Shown: positions 34,804 to 43,107, counted from the first letter of the stretch. The stretch is DNA of 64,000 nucleotides from Paenarthrobacter aurescens (GCF_025421775.1 NZ_JAOEFX010000012.1:62001-126000); one strand, 5' to 3'. The notes: a model not told the origin generated them from the letters alone. A program made the numbers and translations.

Positions 34804-35007
34804 TCACGATGGCTGCGGGATTTCACATCCACCCTGAGGATCCAGGCCGGTGTAATTCAGGGGGCCCGCGACGATATTCAACGCAATGGTCGCAAACTGT
34901 GAGCACTGCGCCGGCGGAGTGGTGAAGTAACCCCGCTGACCGGCGGCAACAGCCCCAATAATGAGCCACACGATGACAATAAGACCGATAATTGACCCGA
35001 TTCGCAT
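34804..35007 (-). CDS. small membrane-anchored protein
   Basis: The protein has 67 residues. One N-terminal membrane helix (GSIIGLIVIVWLIIGAVAAG) is followed by a short outer tail with two cysteines (AQCSQFATIA and GGCEIP) and Pro-rich ends. It is recognisable as a widespread actinobacterial small protein of unknown function. An overlapping GTG one codon upstream is an alternative start. Confidence 0.7.
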   Translation of the reverse strand: MRIGSIIGLIVIVWLIIGAVAAGQRGYFTTPPAQCSQFATIALNIVAGPLNYTGLDPQGGCEIPQPS

Positions 35008-35080
35008 CACTACCCCAATCGCTAGACCGCTAAAAACCCCAGCTATTAGTAAGCATACTGACGAAAGGGCGATAGGGCAA

Positions 35081-35124
35081 AGAAAAGCGGCCGCGAGCCG
35101 GGATGCTCCCCGCCCGCGACCGCT
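35081..35124 (-). terminator. rho-independent terminator of the small-gene pair
   Basis: Positions 35086-35098 pair with 35112-35124 (13 bp, one mismatch). On the minus strand the stem is followed by TTTTCTTT. It lies 11 bases after the stop at 35135. Confidence 0.7.
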
Positions 35125-35134
35125 CCGCCCGCAC

Positions 35135-35398
35135 TCAGTCAGTGGGGTTGGTCTCAGTGGTCAAACCGCGGTTGTCAGCGGTTTTCCCATCTTTCTCTTC
35201 TGCGGGTCCGGGTGGATTCGCAGACTCGCTGGGACCTGCGTCAACAGCATCTTCCGGACCTTCCGGAGCTGCGTCACCCACCGGAACCTGGCCACCAGTG
35301 CCGGGCTCATGTGGATCCCTTGGAATGGGATGCCCAGGAGTGGTGGTTCCATCACGAACCTGGGCAAAGCCCGCAACCTCGTTGGGATCAGTTGTCAT
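35135..35398 (-). CDS. small hydrophilic, Pro/Gly/Glu-rich protein
   Basis: This 87-residue protein begins MTTDPNEVAGFAQVRDG and contains PRDPHEPGTGG and PAEEKDGKTAD. It is likely disordered and has no recognised domain. Its ATG overlaps the stop of a 53-residue membrane protein (ATGA), so the two are translationally coupled. It ends at a terminator. Confidence 0.6.
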   Translation of the reverse strand: MTTDPNEVAGFAQVRDGTTTPGHPIPRDPHEPGTGGQVPVGDAAPEGPEDAVDAGPSESANPPGPAEEKDGKTADNRGLTTETNPTD

Positions 35399-35556
35399 AC
35401 GCGGGACGACCGGCCTCTGCCAACCACCCAACCAATAAGGGCCAGCACCAGCAGGATAATTCCCACCCACAGCAGGAAGCTAAGGGCTTGGTTGAATCCA
35501 CCGACAAGCAGCAAGATGATCGCGATTACGCCGGCGATTATTAGGAGTGTGTTCAT
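35395..35556 (-). CDS. 53-residue hydrophobic membrane protein
   Basis: The protein has two hydrophobic helices (LLIIAGVIAIILLLVGGF and LSFLLWVGIILLVLALIGW) and the basic end VVGRGRSSRV. This is the style of widespread actinobacterial small hydrophobic proteins near stress genes. It overlaps the next start by four bases (ATGA). Too small for most gene callers, but the coupling and composition support it. Confidence 0.65.
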   Translation of the reverse strand: MNTLLIIAGVIAIILLLVGGFNQALSFLLWVGIILLVLALIGWVVGRGRSSRV

Positions 35557-35785
35557 TGAGCTACGCATCCCTTCAATAAATGATGTCTATTCAGGAAGGC
35601 GTCCGCTGACACCCCATAAATGGGGCGCCACCCATGCCAACGGGCACCGATCGGAGAAATTCATCTCCATATCTCTTACGTACCCACCCAGAAAAGGTTC
35701 AAACGGACCGTTGCCGGGCGGAGCACGTTCACAGCATCATGATAAGCACCCTTTGGGTTGCGGCGAAGTGATTTGGGCAGGAAAC

Positions 35786-36550
35786 TTAGTACGCCTTCGC
35801 TGAAAACGCTCCTAGCGCCCGGCTGATCTCCAGTGCAGTCCCCGCCGCAGCCTCGCCATATTCCTGATACTTGGCGGGCACGATTCTGCTCGAAGGCCCG
35901 GAAATGGAGATGGAACCCGCCGCGACACCGCCCACCCCCAGCAGCGGCACGCCAATCGAGGTGATTCCGGTGCTGAGCCCTTGCTCATTGATGGAGTATC
36001 CACGCGTCCGCGTATCCACGATCATCGCGCGGAGCTGCGCGGGATCTACCACGGTTTGCGGCGTCAACGCCTCGAGCGGTCCGGCCAAATACTCGTCCAC
36101 GAAAGGCTCATCGGCAGCCGATAGATAGGCGATTCCCGTGGAGGAGGCATGCATGGGGAGCCTGGACCCCAGGGGGAGGAACGCCCGGAGGACATGCGGG
36201 GTGTCGAGTCGCTCGATGATGAGCATGTATCCGCGGTCCGGAACCGCCAGGTGAACTGTTTCCGTGGTGTCCAGCTGCAGTGCGTTGAGAGGGCCCATGG
36301 CGGCATCGCGGATCACTGAGCCGCTGCTTCCACGGCTGGCCACGGCGAACGCGTGGTTGGTGAGGACCCATTTGCCGGCCTGGGCTTCGGACTGCGAAAC
36401 CCACCCCAACTCACCGAGTGTCCTGAGCATGCGCAGGACTGTCGCTTTGGGTACATCCACCTCGCGGCTTAGCTCGGACAAGCCAGCGGGCTGATTGTCC
36501 GAAACTGCTTCCAGCACCCTGATGGCCGTGACCACGCTCTGCGTACTCAT
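35786..36550 (-). CDS. IclR-family transcriptional regulator
   Basis: This 254-residue protein has an N-terminal winged HTH (LSELSREVDVPKATVLRMLRTLGELGWV). Its C-terminal effector domain has HLAVPDRGYMLIIERLDT, MHASSTGIAYLSA, and TGITSIGVPLLGVGG-AAGSISISGP. It is divergent from the permease/CoA-transferase/enoyl-CoA hydratase cluster and is the obvious controller of it. The palindrome in the shared promoter is its likely site. Confidence 0.93.
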   Translation of the reverse strand: MSTQSVVTAIRVLEAVSDNQPAGLSELSREVDVPKATVLRMLRTLGELGWVSQSEAQAGKWVLTNHAFAVASRGSSGSVIRDAAMGPLNALQLDTTETVHLAVPDRGYMLIIERLDTPHVLRAFLPLGSRLPMHASSTGIAYLSAADEPFVDEYLAGPLEALTPQTVVDPAQLRAMIVDTRTRGYSINEQGLSTGITSIGVPLLGVGGVAAGSISISGPSSRIVPAKYQEYGEAAAGTALEISRALGAFSAKAY

Positions 36551-36609
36551 CTACCCTCCCGCTTGACCGACTACTCCCAGTGCCCTACATTACAGGCGAC
36601 TTCCCAAAA

Positions 36610-36624
36610 TGAACCGACGGTTCA
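36610..36624. promoter_or_regulatory. palindromic operator for the IclR-family regulator
   Basis: TGAACCG-A-CGGTTCA is a perfect 15-base palindrome. A second half-like TGAACCAATG starts at about 36630. It lies in the 112-base divergent region between the regulator and the permease gene, the usual position of IclR-family sites. Confidence 0.65.
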
Positions 36625-36662
36625 TCCAGTGAACCAATGTAGTTTGATTGGAGTTCGGGCTT

Positions 36663-39299
36663 ATGGAATTACAGATACTGGCCCTCGCCATCTTTGTAGG
36701 CGTCTTCGTCCTGGCCACCCTGCGCAAAGTGCACATTGGAGTGCTCATGTTCGCAGCGGCAGCCGGCGTGGGGGTCTGGATGGCCGGAATGACCATCGAC
36801 AAGGTGGTGGCAGGCTTCCCCATCGGAATCCTTGTCCTGCTTGTCGGTGTGACCTACTTCTTCGCAATCGCGCAGGCCAACGGGACCATCGACCGCATCA
36901 TCGAAATGGCCATCACCAAAGTTGGTGACAGGGCCTTCTTCCTTCCCGTTGCCTTCTTTGCACTCACCATCGGCATCTCGGCCATGGGCTCGCCACTTGC
37001 AGGCCTGGTCATGGCACCCATCGGAATGCCGCTGGCCAAGAGATACGGGATCGACCGCATGCTCATGGGCATTGCCATCGGCTCCGGCCTCAGCGCAGGA
37101 GGATTCGCACCCACCAGCTTGTTCGGCATCGTCACCTACGGCACAGCCAGGGCGGCAGGAATCGACCTTGATCCGCTGGTCCTCTTCGGCGTTGCGCTGG
37201 GGACAAACTTCCTGCTTTTGGCTGCGGCCTACGCACTGTTCGGCGGATTCAAGCTGCTCAACACACGCACAACTGACGGTTTCGGCACCAACGTGCCACG
37301 CTTCAGCGCAAGCCGCCCGACGCCGTCGCACCCTTTTGAGCGCGAAGGCAACATAGCCCGGGGACAGAAAGCGGCCGCCCAAACCGTTCAGGTCCTGGAA
37401 GGCGGCGAGCCTCCCGTGGAGGCAACGGCGTCGAGCCCCCAGCTCAACCGCAACCAGGTCATCACGGTGCTCTGCATGGCCGGGCTGGTCCTCACCGTCA
37501 TCCTCATGTCCGTCCTCGGCGCCAACCCTGACATCGGCGTCCTATGCTTCGCGTTCGCCTCGGTCCTCACGCTCTGCGATCCACAATCCGGCAAATCGGC
37601 GGTCACCAAGATCGACTGGTCCACCGTCCTGCTGGTAGGCGGGATCATCACGTTCGTCGGAGTTCTTCAGACCATGGGTGCGGTGGCCTTGCTCGGCGAG
37701 GCAGCCGGCGCCGTCGGGACTCCGTTGCTGGCCGCGCTGGTGATCTGCGCGATCGGCGGCCTGGTGTCCGCGTTCGCTTCCACCACCGGGATGCTCGCGG
37801 CGCTGGTGCCGCTGGCCCTTCCCTTGGTGGCCTCCGGAGACATTGCCGGGTGGGCAGTCATCGCGGCGCTGGGCGTGTGCTCTTCGATTGTTGACGTCTC
37901 GCCGTTCTCCACCGTGGGCGCCACATTCGTGGCCACCGTCGAAGCCGATGAACGTCCCCGCGTCACCAAGCTCCTCACACGCTGGGGGCTCTCCATGGTG
38001 GTGGCAGGCCCCTCCTCCTTGTTGGCGCCCTTGTTCTCCCGTCCAGTCTCTAATTTGTCCCACGCACGAAAGGTGCCCACCATGCTCAAGCCACTTCGCG
38101 GAATCACCGTGATCGACCTCAGCCGAGCCCTCGCCGGCCCCTACTGCACCGCGCTCCTGGCCGACATGGGCGCCAGGATCATCAAAGTTGAAAGCGTTAA
38201 CGGGGGTGATACTGCCCGCCAGTGGCCCCCGTTCCAGAATGGTCACAGCCTCTATTTCGACTCCGTCAACCGCAACAAGGCGTCCGTGTGCATTGATTTC
38301 TACTCAACAGAGGGACGCGGGATTCTCTCCAGCCTGATAGCCGAAGCCGACGTCCTTGTAGAGAACTTCAAGCCCGGCACGTTGGACAAGATGGGGTTTT
38401 CTGCACCACGGCTGGAGGAGCTGAATCCGGGACTCGTGGTGGGATCCGTCACCGGTTTCGGCAACACCGGTCCCCTCAAGGACGATGCCGGACTGGACCA
38501 GGTGATCCAGGGAATGTCCGGGCTGATGTCCGTCACGGGTCCCGGGCCTGGTTCGGCCTATCGTGTGGGCGTCCCCATCGTGGACATCACCTCCGGAATG
38601 GTCTGTGCGTTCGGCATCGTTTCAGCGCTCTTGGGAGCCCGGAACGGCGAACGACCCAGCCGTGTGTCCACCTCCTTGCTGGAGACCGCCCTGAACCTGT
38701 CCGCTTTCCAAGGGCAGAAGGCACTAAGCCTCGGCGACGCCCCCACACCGCAAGGCAACAACCATCCCGTGATCGCGCCCTACGGCATGTTCGCTACTGC
38801 CACGGAATCGATCAACATTGCGGTGGGCAGCGACAAGCAGTGGCGCGCTTTCTGCGGGCTGCTCGGTGTTCCGTCGGCTTTAGAGGATCCGCGCTTCGTC
38901 ACCGGCGCGGATCGTTCCGACAACAGGGATCAGCTGACGAAGCTCATCGAAACGGCACTGACTTCGAAGTCCGCGGCCGAGTGGGTTCCGCTGATCAGCC
39001 AGGCCGGAATCCCCTGCGGGCCCATCTACGACTACGCCCAGGCTCTTGCGTCGGAGCAGGTTGCCGCGCTGGGACTCGTTCAGCACCAGCAACGACGCGA
39101 CGGATCCGACCTCCCGCTCCTGCGGGGGCCGTTGAGCTTCAACGGCGAGCCAAGCGAGATCCTGTCACCACCACCGCTTCTTGGCGAGCACACCGCGGAC
39201 GTACTGATGGAGTTTGGGATGACGCACGACGACGTTACCCGGCTTGAGCGCGAGGGTCGCGTTGTGTGCGGTTCGGCAAAGATTGGAGCGCAGCGGTGA
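36663..39299 (+). CDS. SLC13-type permease reading in frame into a CoA transferase
   Basis: As sequenced this is one 878-codon frame. Residues 1-460 are a 10-12 helix permease of the SLC13/divalent-anion or related family (GISAMGSPLAGLVMAPIGMPL, ALVPLALPLVASGD, SIVDVSPFSTVGATFVA). From Met at 38082 the frame is a class III CoA transferase. The permease end (GPSSLLAPLFSRPV) does not look like a normal C-terminus. Moving one frame near 38030 gives LVLPSSL and a TAA at 38051, with AAAGG then nine bases before the transferase ATG. So either a rare fusion, or two genes joined by a one-base deletion or sequencing error. The permease likely imports a small carboxylate that the next enzymes activate. 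Confidence 0.8.
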   Translation: MELQILALAIFVGVFVLATLRKVHIGVLMFAAAAGVGVWMAGMTIDKVVAGFPIGILVLLVGVTYFFAIAQANGTIDRIIEMAITKVGDRAFFLPVAFFALTIGISAMGSPLAGLVMAPIGMPLAKRYGIDRMLMGIAIGSGLSAGGFAPTSLFGIVTYGTARAAGIDLDPLVLFGVALGTNFLLLAAAYALFGGFKLLNTRTTDGFGTNVPRFSASRPTPSHPFEREGNIARGQKAAAQTVQVLEGGEPPVEATASSPQLNRNQVITVLCMAGLVLTVILMSVLGANPDIGVLCFAFASVLTLCDPQSGKSAVTKIDWSTVLLVGGIITFVGVLQTMGAVALLGEAAGAVGTPLLAALVICAIGGLVSAFASTTGMLAALVPLALPLVASGDIAGWAVIAALGVCSSIVDVSPFSTVGATFVATVEADERPRVTKLLTRWGLSMVVAGPSSLLAPLFSRPVSNLSHARKVPTMLKPLRGITVIDLSRALAGPYCTALLADMGARIIKVESVNGGDTARQWPPFQNGHSLYFDSVNRNKASVCIDFYSTEGRGILSSLIAEADVLVENFKPGTLDKMGFSAPRLEELNPGLVVGSVTGFGNTGPLKDDAGLDQVIQGMSGLMSVTGPGPGSAYRVGVPIVDITSGMVCAFGIVSALLGARNGERPSRVSTSLLETALNLSAFQGQKALSLGDAPTPQGNNHPVIAPYGMFATATESINIAVGSDKQWRAFCGLLGVPSALEDPRFVTGADRSDNRDQLTKLIETALTSKSAAEWVPLISQAGIPCGPIYDYAQALASEQVAALGLVQHQQRRDGSDLPLLRGPLSFNGEPSEILSPPPLLGEHTADVLMEFGMTHDDVTRLEREGRVVCGSAKIGAQR
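38082..39299 (+). CDS. class III CoA transferase (CaiB/BaiF family) part, own start
   Basis: The 405-residue domain has the family start LRGITVIDLSRALAGPYCTALLADMGARIIKVE, the NRNKASVCIDF strand, VENFKPGTLDKMG, and a conserved Asp in the VGVPIVDITSGM region. Class III enzymes move CoA between carboxylic acids through an aspartyl-CoA ester. AAAGG lies nine bases before the ATG. The stop overlaps the enoyl-CoA hydratase GTG by four bases. See the preceding entry: this half may be translated separately or as part of a long fusion. Confidence 0.88.
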   Translation: MLKPLRGITVIDLSRALAGPYCTALLADMGARIIKVESVNGGDTARQWPPFQNGHSLYFDSVNRNKASVCIDFYSTEGRGILSSLIAEADVLVENFKPGTLDKMGFSAPRLEELNPGLVVGSVTGFGNTGPLKDDAGLDQVIQGMSGLMSVTGPGPGSAYRVGVPIVDITSGMVCAFGIVSALLGARNGERPSRVSTSLLETALNLSAFQGQKALSLGDAPTPQGNNHPVIAPYGMFATATESINIAVGSDKQWRAFCGLLGVPSALEDPRFVTGADRSDNRDQLTKLIETALTSKSAAEWVPLISQAGIPCGPIYDYAQALASEQVAALGLVQHQQRRDGSDLPLLRGPLSFNGEPSEILSPPPLLGEHTADVLMEFGMTHDDVTRLEREGRVVCGSAKIGAQR

Positions 39300-40111
39300 C
39301 CACCGTCTCTGAAGTCAAGGCCGGCCACATGGCTGTTTCCATCGCTGATGGCGTGGCAACCGTGGAAATCTGCAATCCCGCACAACGCAACGCCCTGACC
39401 CGGGCCATGTGCACGGAAATCCAGGAAATAATGCCGCGACTGGAGGCAGATCCGGACGTTGCCGTTGTTGTGCTCCGCGGCGCCGGGGACACCTTCTGCG
39501 CCGGTGCTTCCATCAGCGAACTCGCATCCGTCCTCCTGGACCCGCAACCCGACGGTTCCTCGGTGGACCACCTCAGCCGCGCCGATGCCGCCCTCGGTTC
39601 CCTTTCGAAGCCGACGGTGGCCCTGGTGGACGGTGCCTGCATGGGTGGTGGCTGGCAGATCGCGGCTGCCTGTGACTTCATCATCGCCAACGAGCGCGCG
39701 GTGATCGGACTGACTCCGGCCAAGATCGGCATCATCTACCCCCGGCCCGGCATGGAACGGCTTGTCCGGCTGGTGGGCCATGCCAACGCAAAGTACATCC
39801 TCCTCACCGGACGGACGTTCAGCGCTGCCGAAGCGCGCGCGCTTGGCCTGGTGGCCGACGTCGTGCCTTCCGAATTCTTTGAGGAGAAGTGCGCAGCACT
39901 GATCAATACGCTCCGGAGCCGTTCGCAGTTCTCCATGCATTCGATGAAGCGGCTGATGGACCTTACTGAAGCCGGTTCCGGCCTCGCGGTCATTGACCAG
40001 GAGTGGGCGGCGGCGTGGTCGGCCATGCCCGACAGTCCGGACATGGAGATCGGCATCAAGGCGTTCCTGAACCGCAAGCACCCCCGGTTCACGTGGCGGC
40101 CTGTGGGCTGA
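39296..40111 (+). CDS. enoyl-CoA hydratase/isomerase family protein
   Basis: This 271-residue crotonase-fold protein has oxyanion-hole regions DTFCAGASISELAS and GACMGGGWQIAAACDFIIA, and an active-site strand GLTPAKIGIIYPRPGMERL. Position of the usual catalytic glutamates is not conserved in an obvious way. The GTG at 39296 overlaps the CoA transferase stop, so both belong to the IclR-controlled operon. Together permease, CoA transferase and hydratase suggest uptake and CoA-dependent breakdown of a small organic acid. The acid is not identified. Confidence 0.92.
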   Translation: MTTVSEVKAGHMAVSIADGVATVEICNPAQRNALTRAMCTEIQEIMPRLEADPDVAVVVLRGAGDTFCAGASISELASVLLDPQPDGSSVDHLSRADAALGSLSKPTVALVDGACMGGGWQIAAACDFIIANERAVIGLTPAKIGIIYPRPGMERLVRLVGHANAKYILLTGRTFSAAEARALGLVADVVPSEFFEEKCAALINTLRSRSQFSMHSMKRLMDLTEAGSGLAVIDQEWAAAWSAMPDSPDMEIGIKAFLNRKHPRFTWRPVG

Positions 40112-40176
40112 CTCACGCCGCATCACGGCACAAGTCGGCACCTCCCTTCGTTGGAAAGGAAACGAGGGGAGGCCTC

Positions 40177-40767
40177 ATGCTCATTGTTCTGACAGGAATT
40201 GACGGTTCAGGAAAAACGACAGCGGCCCGCGCCTTGGTCGATTCGGCCCGCGCTGACGGGCGGAATGCCCTGCTGCTCGCCAACCACGCTGCCCGTCGGC
40301 GGTTGTCGCTGTTGTCCGAGCGGTTTGGCTGGATCTTGCCGCCACGCGTGGCCGACTTTATCGAGACCACAGTCCGGCTGTTCAACGTGCTGGTCAATCA
40401 TGCGCGCGCTCACAAGTTCGACGGCCTGGTGGTGATGGACCGTCACCTGCACTGCCAGCTCGCACTGCGTCAGGCCAACGGTTTAGGCCGCGGCCGGCTG
40501 CTTCCATGGTTGCTGGGAAAGCTCCCAGCGCCGGACCTCTCCGTCCATTTCGACGTCGATCCCCGCCTTGCCCACCAACGGGTCACGGCACGCGGGACTG
40601 ACAACGAAACCTTGGTTGACCTTGAGGCTTTCCGCGCCGCATACCGTTCGCTGCCCGAGTTTGACGACTTTGTGGTGGTGGATGCTGGAGGGAGTCCGGA
40701 GCAGGTGTTTGCCCAGCTGAACCGGGTGGTCGCAGGGAGCGAAGCCATGAGCATTCCATGGAACTAG
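40177..40767 (+). CDS. thymidylate kinase-like P-loop nucleotide kinase
   Basis: This 196-residue protein has the P-loop GIDGSGKTT at residues 7-15, an Asp-Arg pair in VMDRHLHCQLAL and a lid-type VDPRLAHQRVTARGTDNET, as in the dTMP kinase/nucleoside kinase family. GGGGAGG stands before the ATG at 40177. It has no obvious link to either neighbour. The real substrate (dTMP, another nucleotide or nucleoside) cannot be told from sequence. Confidence 0.85.
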   Translation: MLIVLTGIDGSGKTTAARALVDSARADGRNALLLANHAARRRLSLLSERFGWILPPRVADFIETTVRLFNVLVNHARAHKFDGLVVMDRHLHCQLALRQANGLGRGRLLPWLLGKLPAPDLSVHFDVDPRLAHQRVTARGTDNETLVDLEAFRAAYRSLPEFDDFVVVDAGGSPEQVFAQLNRVVAGSEAMSIPWN

Positions 40768-40800
40768 GTTCCATAGAAACTAAATGTTAGGCTTCCCGCT

Positions 40801-41268
40801 ATGAGCAAGGGCATCGAAACCGGTTCGCTATACCCCCTATTTAGCGAGCTGATCCGATTGGAAACTGAGCTCTGGGACGGACTCGATAGCCTTCTGCGCA
40901 AAGAGCACGGCCTCCCGATGAGCAGATTTGAACCGATGGCTGTCATTGACCGATTGGGGGCATGCCGGGTTTTGGACGTGGCCACGGCTCTTGCGATTTC
41001 AGTCGGAGGAACCAGCAAGCTCATTGACCGGATCGCAAAGTCCGGTTATTGCCGTCGGAGAAACAATCCGGATGATCGCAGGTCCTCCCTCATCGAGCTC
41101 ACGGCCGAAGGGCGCACCATCCTGGAACGTGCCCGGAAGACGGTTGACGCCGAACTGGAACTGCGGTTTGCTCCGGCGCTGAGCCATCAGAGCGCTGAGG
41201 AACTGATGGAACTGCTGAGACGTCTCCGACATGTCAGTCCGATGGCTGAAGCCGAGCGTTCCAGCTGA
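40801..41268 (+). CDS. MarR-family transcriptional regulator
   Basis: This 155-residue winged-helix protein has ACRVLDVATALAISVGGTSKLIDRIAKSGYCRRRNNPDDRRSS, the typical recognition helix and wing, then a dimerisation helix. It is followed 25 bases later by a SnoaL-like gene on the same strand, which is probably co-transcribed and may be involved with its effector. Effector unknown. Confidence 0.92.
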   Translation: MSKGIETGSLYPLFSELIRLETELWDGLDSLLRKEHGLPMSRFEPMAVIDRLGACRVLDVATALAISVGGTSKLIDRIAKSGYCRRRNNPDDRRSSLIELTAEGRTILERARKTVDAELELRFAPALSHQSAEELMELLRRLRHVSPMAEAERSS

Positions 41269-41293
41269 CCCGCTAAGTGAAGGAAGCAAGCAA

Positions 41294-41707
41294 ATGACTG
41301 AAGAACTTCGTGAACGCATGAACCGTTTTGTTGAATTCATCAATACAGCCGACGAGCAGATTGGTGATGAAATCATTTCACCATCGGCCACGTTCCATGT
41401 GCCCTTCCTGCCCGAGCCGGTCCAGGGCCCAAGCGGCTACCTCCAAATCATCGGGATCATGCGGCAAGCTTTTCCCGACGTCCAGTGGTCACTGGAGGAG
41501 ACCGTTATTGAAGGAAACACCGTCGCCGCGCGATTCACCCTACGGGGCACCCACCAAGGAGAATTCCTGGGCATAGCGGCAACCGGTAAAGCTATACAAG
41601 CGCAGGCAATGAACATCTATCGCTTCGTAGACGGCCAAATCAGTGAAGAACACGGCCTCCCGGACCTCTTTGGGCTCATGATGCAGATCCAGCCTGCCGA
41701 CAGGTAG
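41294..41707 (+). CDS. SnoaL-like / ester cyclase-type protein
   Basis: This 137-residue protein has the NTF2-like fold signature of the SnoaL polyketide cyclase group (HVPFLPEPVQGPSGYLQIIGIMRQAFPDVQWSLEETVIEGN, then AARFTLRGTHQGEFLGI). AGGAAG precedes the ATG at 41294. Partner of the MarR-family gene. Many SnoaL-like proteins are ester hydrolases or ligand binders; no reaction is assigned here. Confidence 0.85.
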   Translation: MTEELRERMNRFVEFINTADEQIGDEIISPSATFHVPFLPEPVQGPSGYLQIIGIMRQAFPDVQWSLEETVIEGNTVAARFTLRGTHQGEFLGIAATGKAIQAQAMNIYRFVDGQISEEHGLPDLFGLMMQIQPADR

Positions 41708-41856
41708 GCTGGCGTGCCCCTGCTGAGGTCAGCTCCTTTGCGGGAGCCTCCTCGGACCTGTTCCTCTGGCATTTCGACTGTTTGACTTGCTCCCTCCCGC
41801 CCGCCGGGTAGGCTCGCCCCATGCCAACAACGGCGTTTTTTTGGGGGGGGGATTTC

Positions 41857-42063
41857 ATGAGTGCCAAAACCAGACGCAGCCTGCTGGTCTTCGTGTTCGG
41901 ATTCGGGACGTACGTTGCTTTGCTGCGGCCTCTGGGCTTTATTTATGCCCTGCTGATCGGTTTCGTTGTAGTTGCGGCCGTTCTATATGTTGATCGGTTG
42001 GTGCAATCGAAACGTGCGCAGAGGAATTCACTGAGCGAAACGAGCGATCTTGAGCGGCAGTAG
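41857..42063 (+). CDS. 68-residue membrane protein downstream of a T7-G9 tract
   Basis: The protein has two membrane helices (LLVFVFGFGTYVALL and IYALLIGFVVVAAVLYV) and a charged tail (SKRAQRNSLSETSDLERQ). The ATG at 41857 directly follows a homopolymer run of seven T and nine G, and the G run acts as a strong ribosome site. An ATG at 41821 would place the run inside the coding region, where its length would decide the frame. Function not recognised. Confidence 0.6.
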   Translation: MSAKTRRSLLVFVFGFGTYVALLRPLGFIYALLIGFVVVAAVLYVDRLVQSKRAQRNSLSETSDLERQ

Positions 42064-42073
42064 AACGCCAACA

Positions 42074-42529
42074 ATGATTTCGGAGGCTGGGATTAGCCGC
42101 GGCTCTCAGAAAGTCATTGCAACTGTGGTGGGCCTGCTGTGCGTCTTTATCATCGTGACCGCCATTCCCAGCGGTGTCCTTCTGCTGAGCACAGGGCTGG
42201 TTGCGGTCATTGCGCTCCTGACAGTTTCGGTACTCCGAATAAGCGTGACCATTGAAGCGACAGACCAGAACCTAGTGGTCGGATGCCGGCCGTTCTACTC
42301 CAAGACGATTCCGCTGGAGGACATTGTTGACGCCTCCCCTGCGCCGTCCAGTTCCATGACAGAAGGCTTCGGCGTCCGCTACTTGGGCCGGCGGACGTGG
42401 GGGCTTCTGGTCGGCGGTCCGGCCATCGTCCTGGAGTCACCCCAGCGCACGTGGCTGATTTCCACGCCGGACCCCGAGACCACAGCCGAGTCCGTACTGG
42501 CCCACGCCAGCAAACTAAAGGACAGATGA
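42074..42529 (+). CDS. membrane protein with two helices and a soluble beta-rich domain
   Basis: This 151-residue protein has hydrophobic helices at about 17-35 and 38-55, then a soluble segment with VRYLGRRTWGLLVGGPAIVLESPQRTWLISTPDPETTAESVL, reminiscent of PH-like bacterial domains (not certain). The ATG at 42074 lacks a clear ribosome site; a TTG at 42050 overlapping the previous gene is also possible. It sits at the left border of the repeat-rich island. Function unknown. Confidence 0.65.
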   Translation: MISEAGISRGSQKVIATVVGLLCVFIIVTAIPSGVLLLSTGLVAVIALLTVSVLRISVTIEATDQNLVVGCRPFYSKTIPLEDIVDASPAPSSSMTEGFGVRYLGRRTWGLLVGGPAIVLESPQRTWLISTPDPETTAESVLAHASKLKDR

Positions 42530-42629
42530 CGGCGGGTGGCTTCCAACCATCGTCGCAACAGATTTGCTGTGAACATACACGGTAGAGGGCCTGGTCGAAG
42601 AGCACCGCTACATTCAACGTGGACGTGTA

Positions 42630-42653
42630 GCGTTTAGGGCCCCTTCACCGGGC
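42630..42653 (-). repeat. island palindromic repeat, copy 1 (divergent, reverse)
   Basis: GCGTTTAGGGCCCCTTCACC followed by GGGC. On the minus strand it reads GCCCGGTGAAGGGG..., which matches the left arm of the island repeat family. It is the most diverged copy. Confidence 0.5.
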
Positions 42654-42734
42654 AATTTTGCGGGCGGGTCTTACGGGAATCCAAGGGCTCCAGAGTTACG
42701 GGGATTTGGTTGGGAGCTACTCACGAGCGAAGAG

Positions 42735-42763
42735 CGGCCTGTGGGGGACCGTCTAACGGGCGG
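42735..42763 (+). repeat. island palindromic repeat, copy 2 (degenerate)
   Basis: CCTGTGGGGGACCGTCTAACGGGCG retains the right arm (CTAACGGGCG) of the family; the left arm is degraded. Confidence 0.45.
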
Positions 42764-42810
42764 GCGTCCAGGGATAGAACCCGTGAGCGCGAAACCCATA
42801 TGATCCAGCT

Positions 42811-43107
42811 ATGACCGTCACTGACCTTTCGTTCCTTCAGCCAGATCTTCAAAGCGGAGCACGGTGTGATCCGAACGGTGAAGTAAGTTGGCCGGCCTCC
42901 CAAGCCTCGGCCGTGATCGAAGCACTTGCAGGCTCAGGCCGATTAATCCTCGGGCTTGATATCAGGGACTACCAAAGTGACGGCACGTTCATCGAGGTGC
43001 CGTGGTGGTCGTATACGGGATCCGATGTGCAGGAGGCTTGTAGCATTGCGCTGGCAGTTCTTAGCCACGGTGACCTTCCCGGCGAGTGGGTCCTAGTTAC
43101 TTGGTAA
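42811..43107 (+). CDS. small soluble protein, Imm40-like (putative immunity)
   Basis: This 98-residue protein has a central block SWPASQASAVIEALAGSGRLILGLDI followed by a PWWSYTG loop and a C-terminal GEWVLVTW. That is similar in layout to small immunity proteins of the Imm40 type that neutralise polymorphic toxins. No toxin is adjacent. It is the first small gene of the island and lies between repeat copies 2 and 3. Family assignment is from pattern memory only. Confidence 0.6.
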   Translation: MTVTDLSFLQPDLQSGARCDPNGEVSWPASQASAVIEALAGSGRLILGLDIRDYQSDGTFIEVPWWSYTGSDVQEACSIALAVLSHGDLPGEWVLVTW

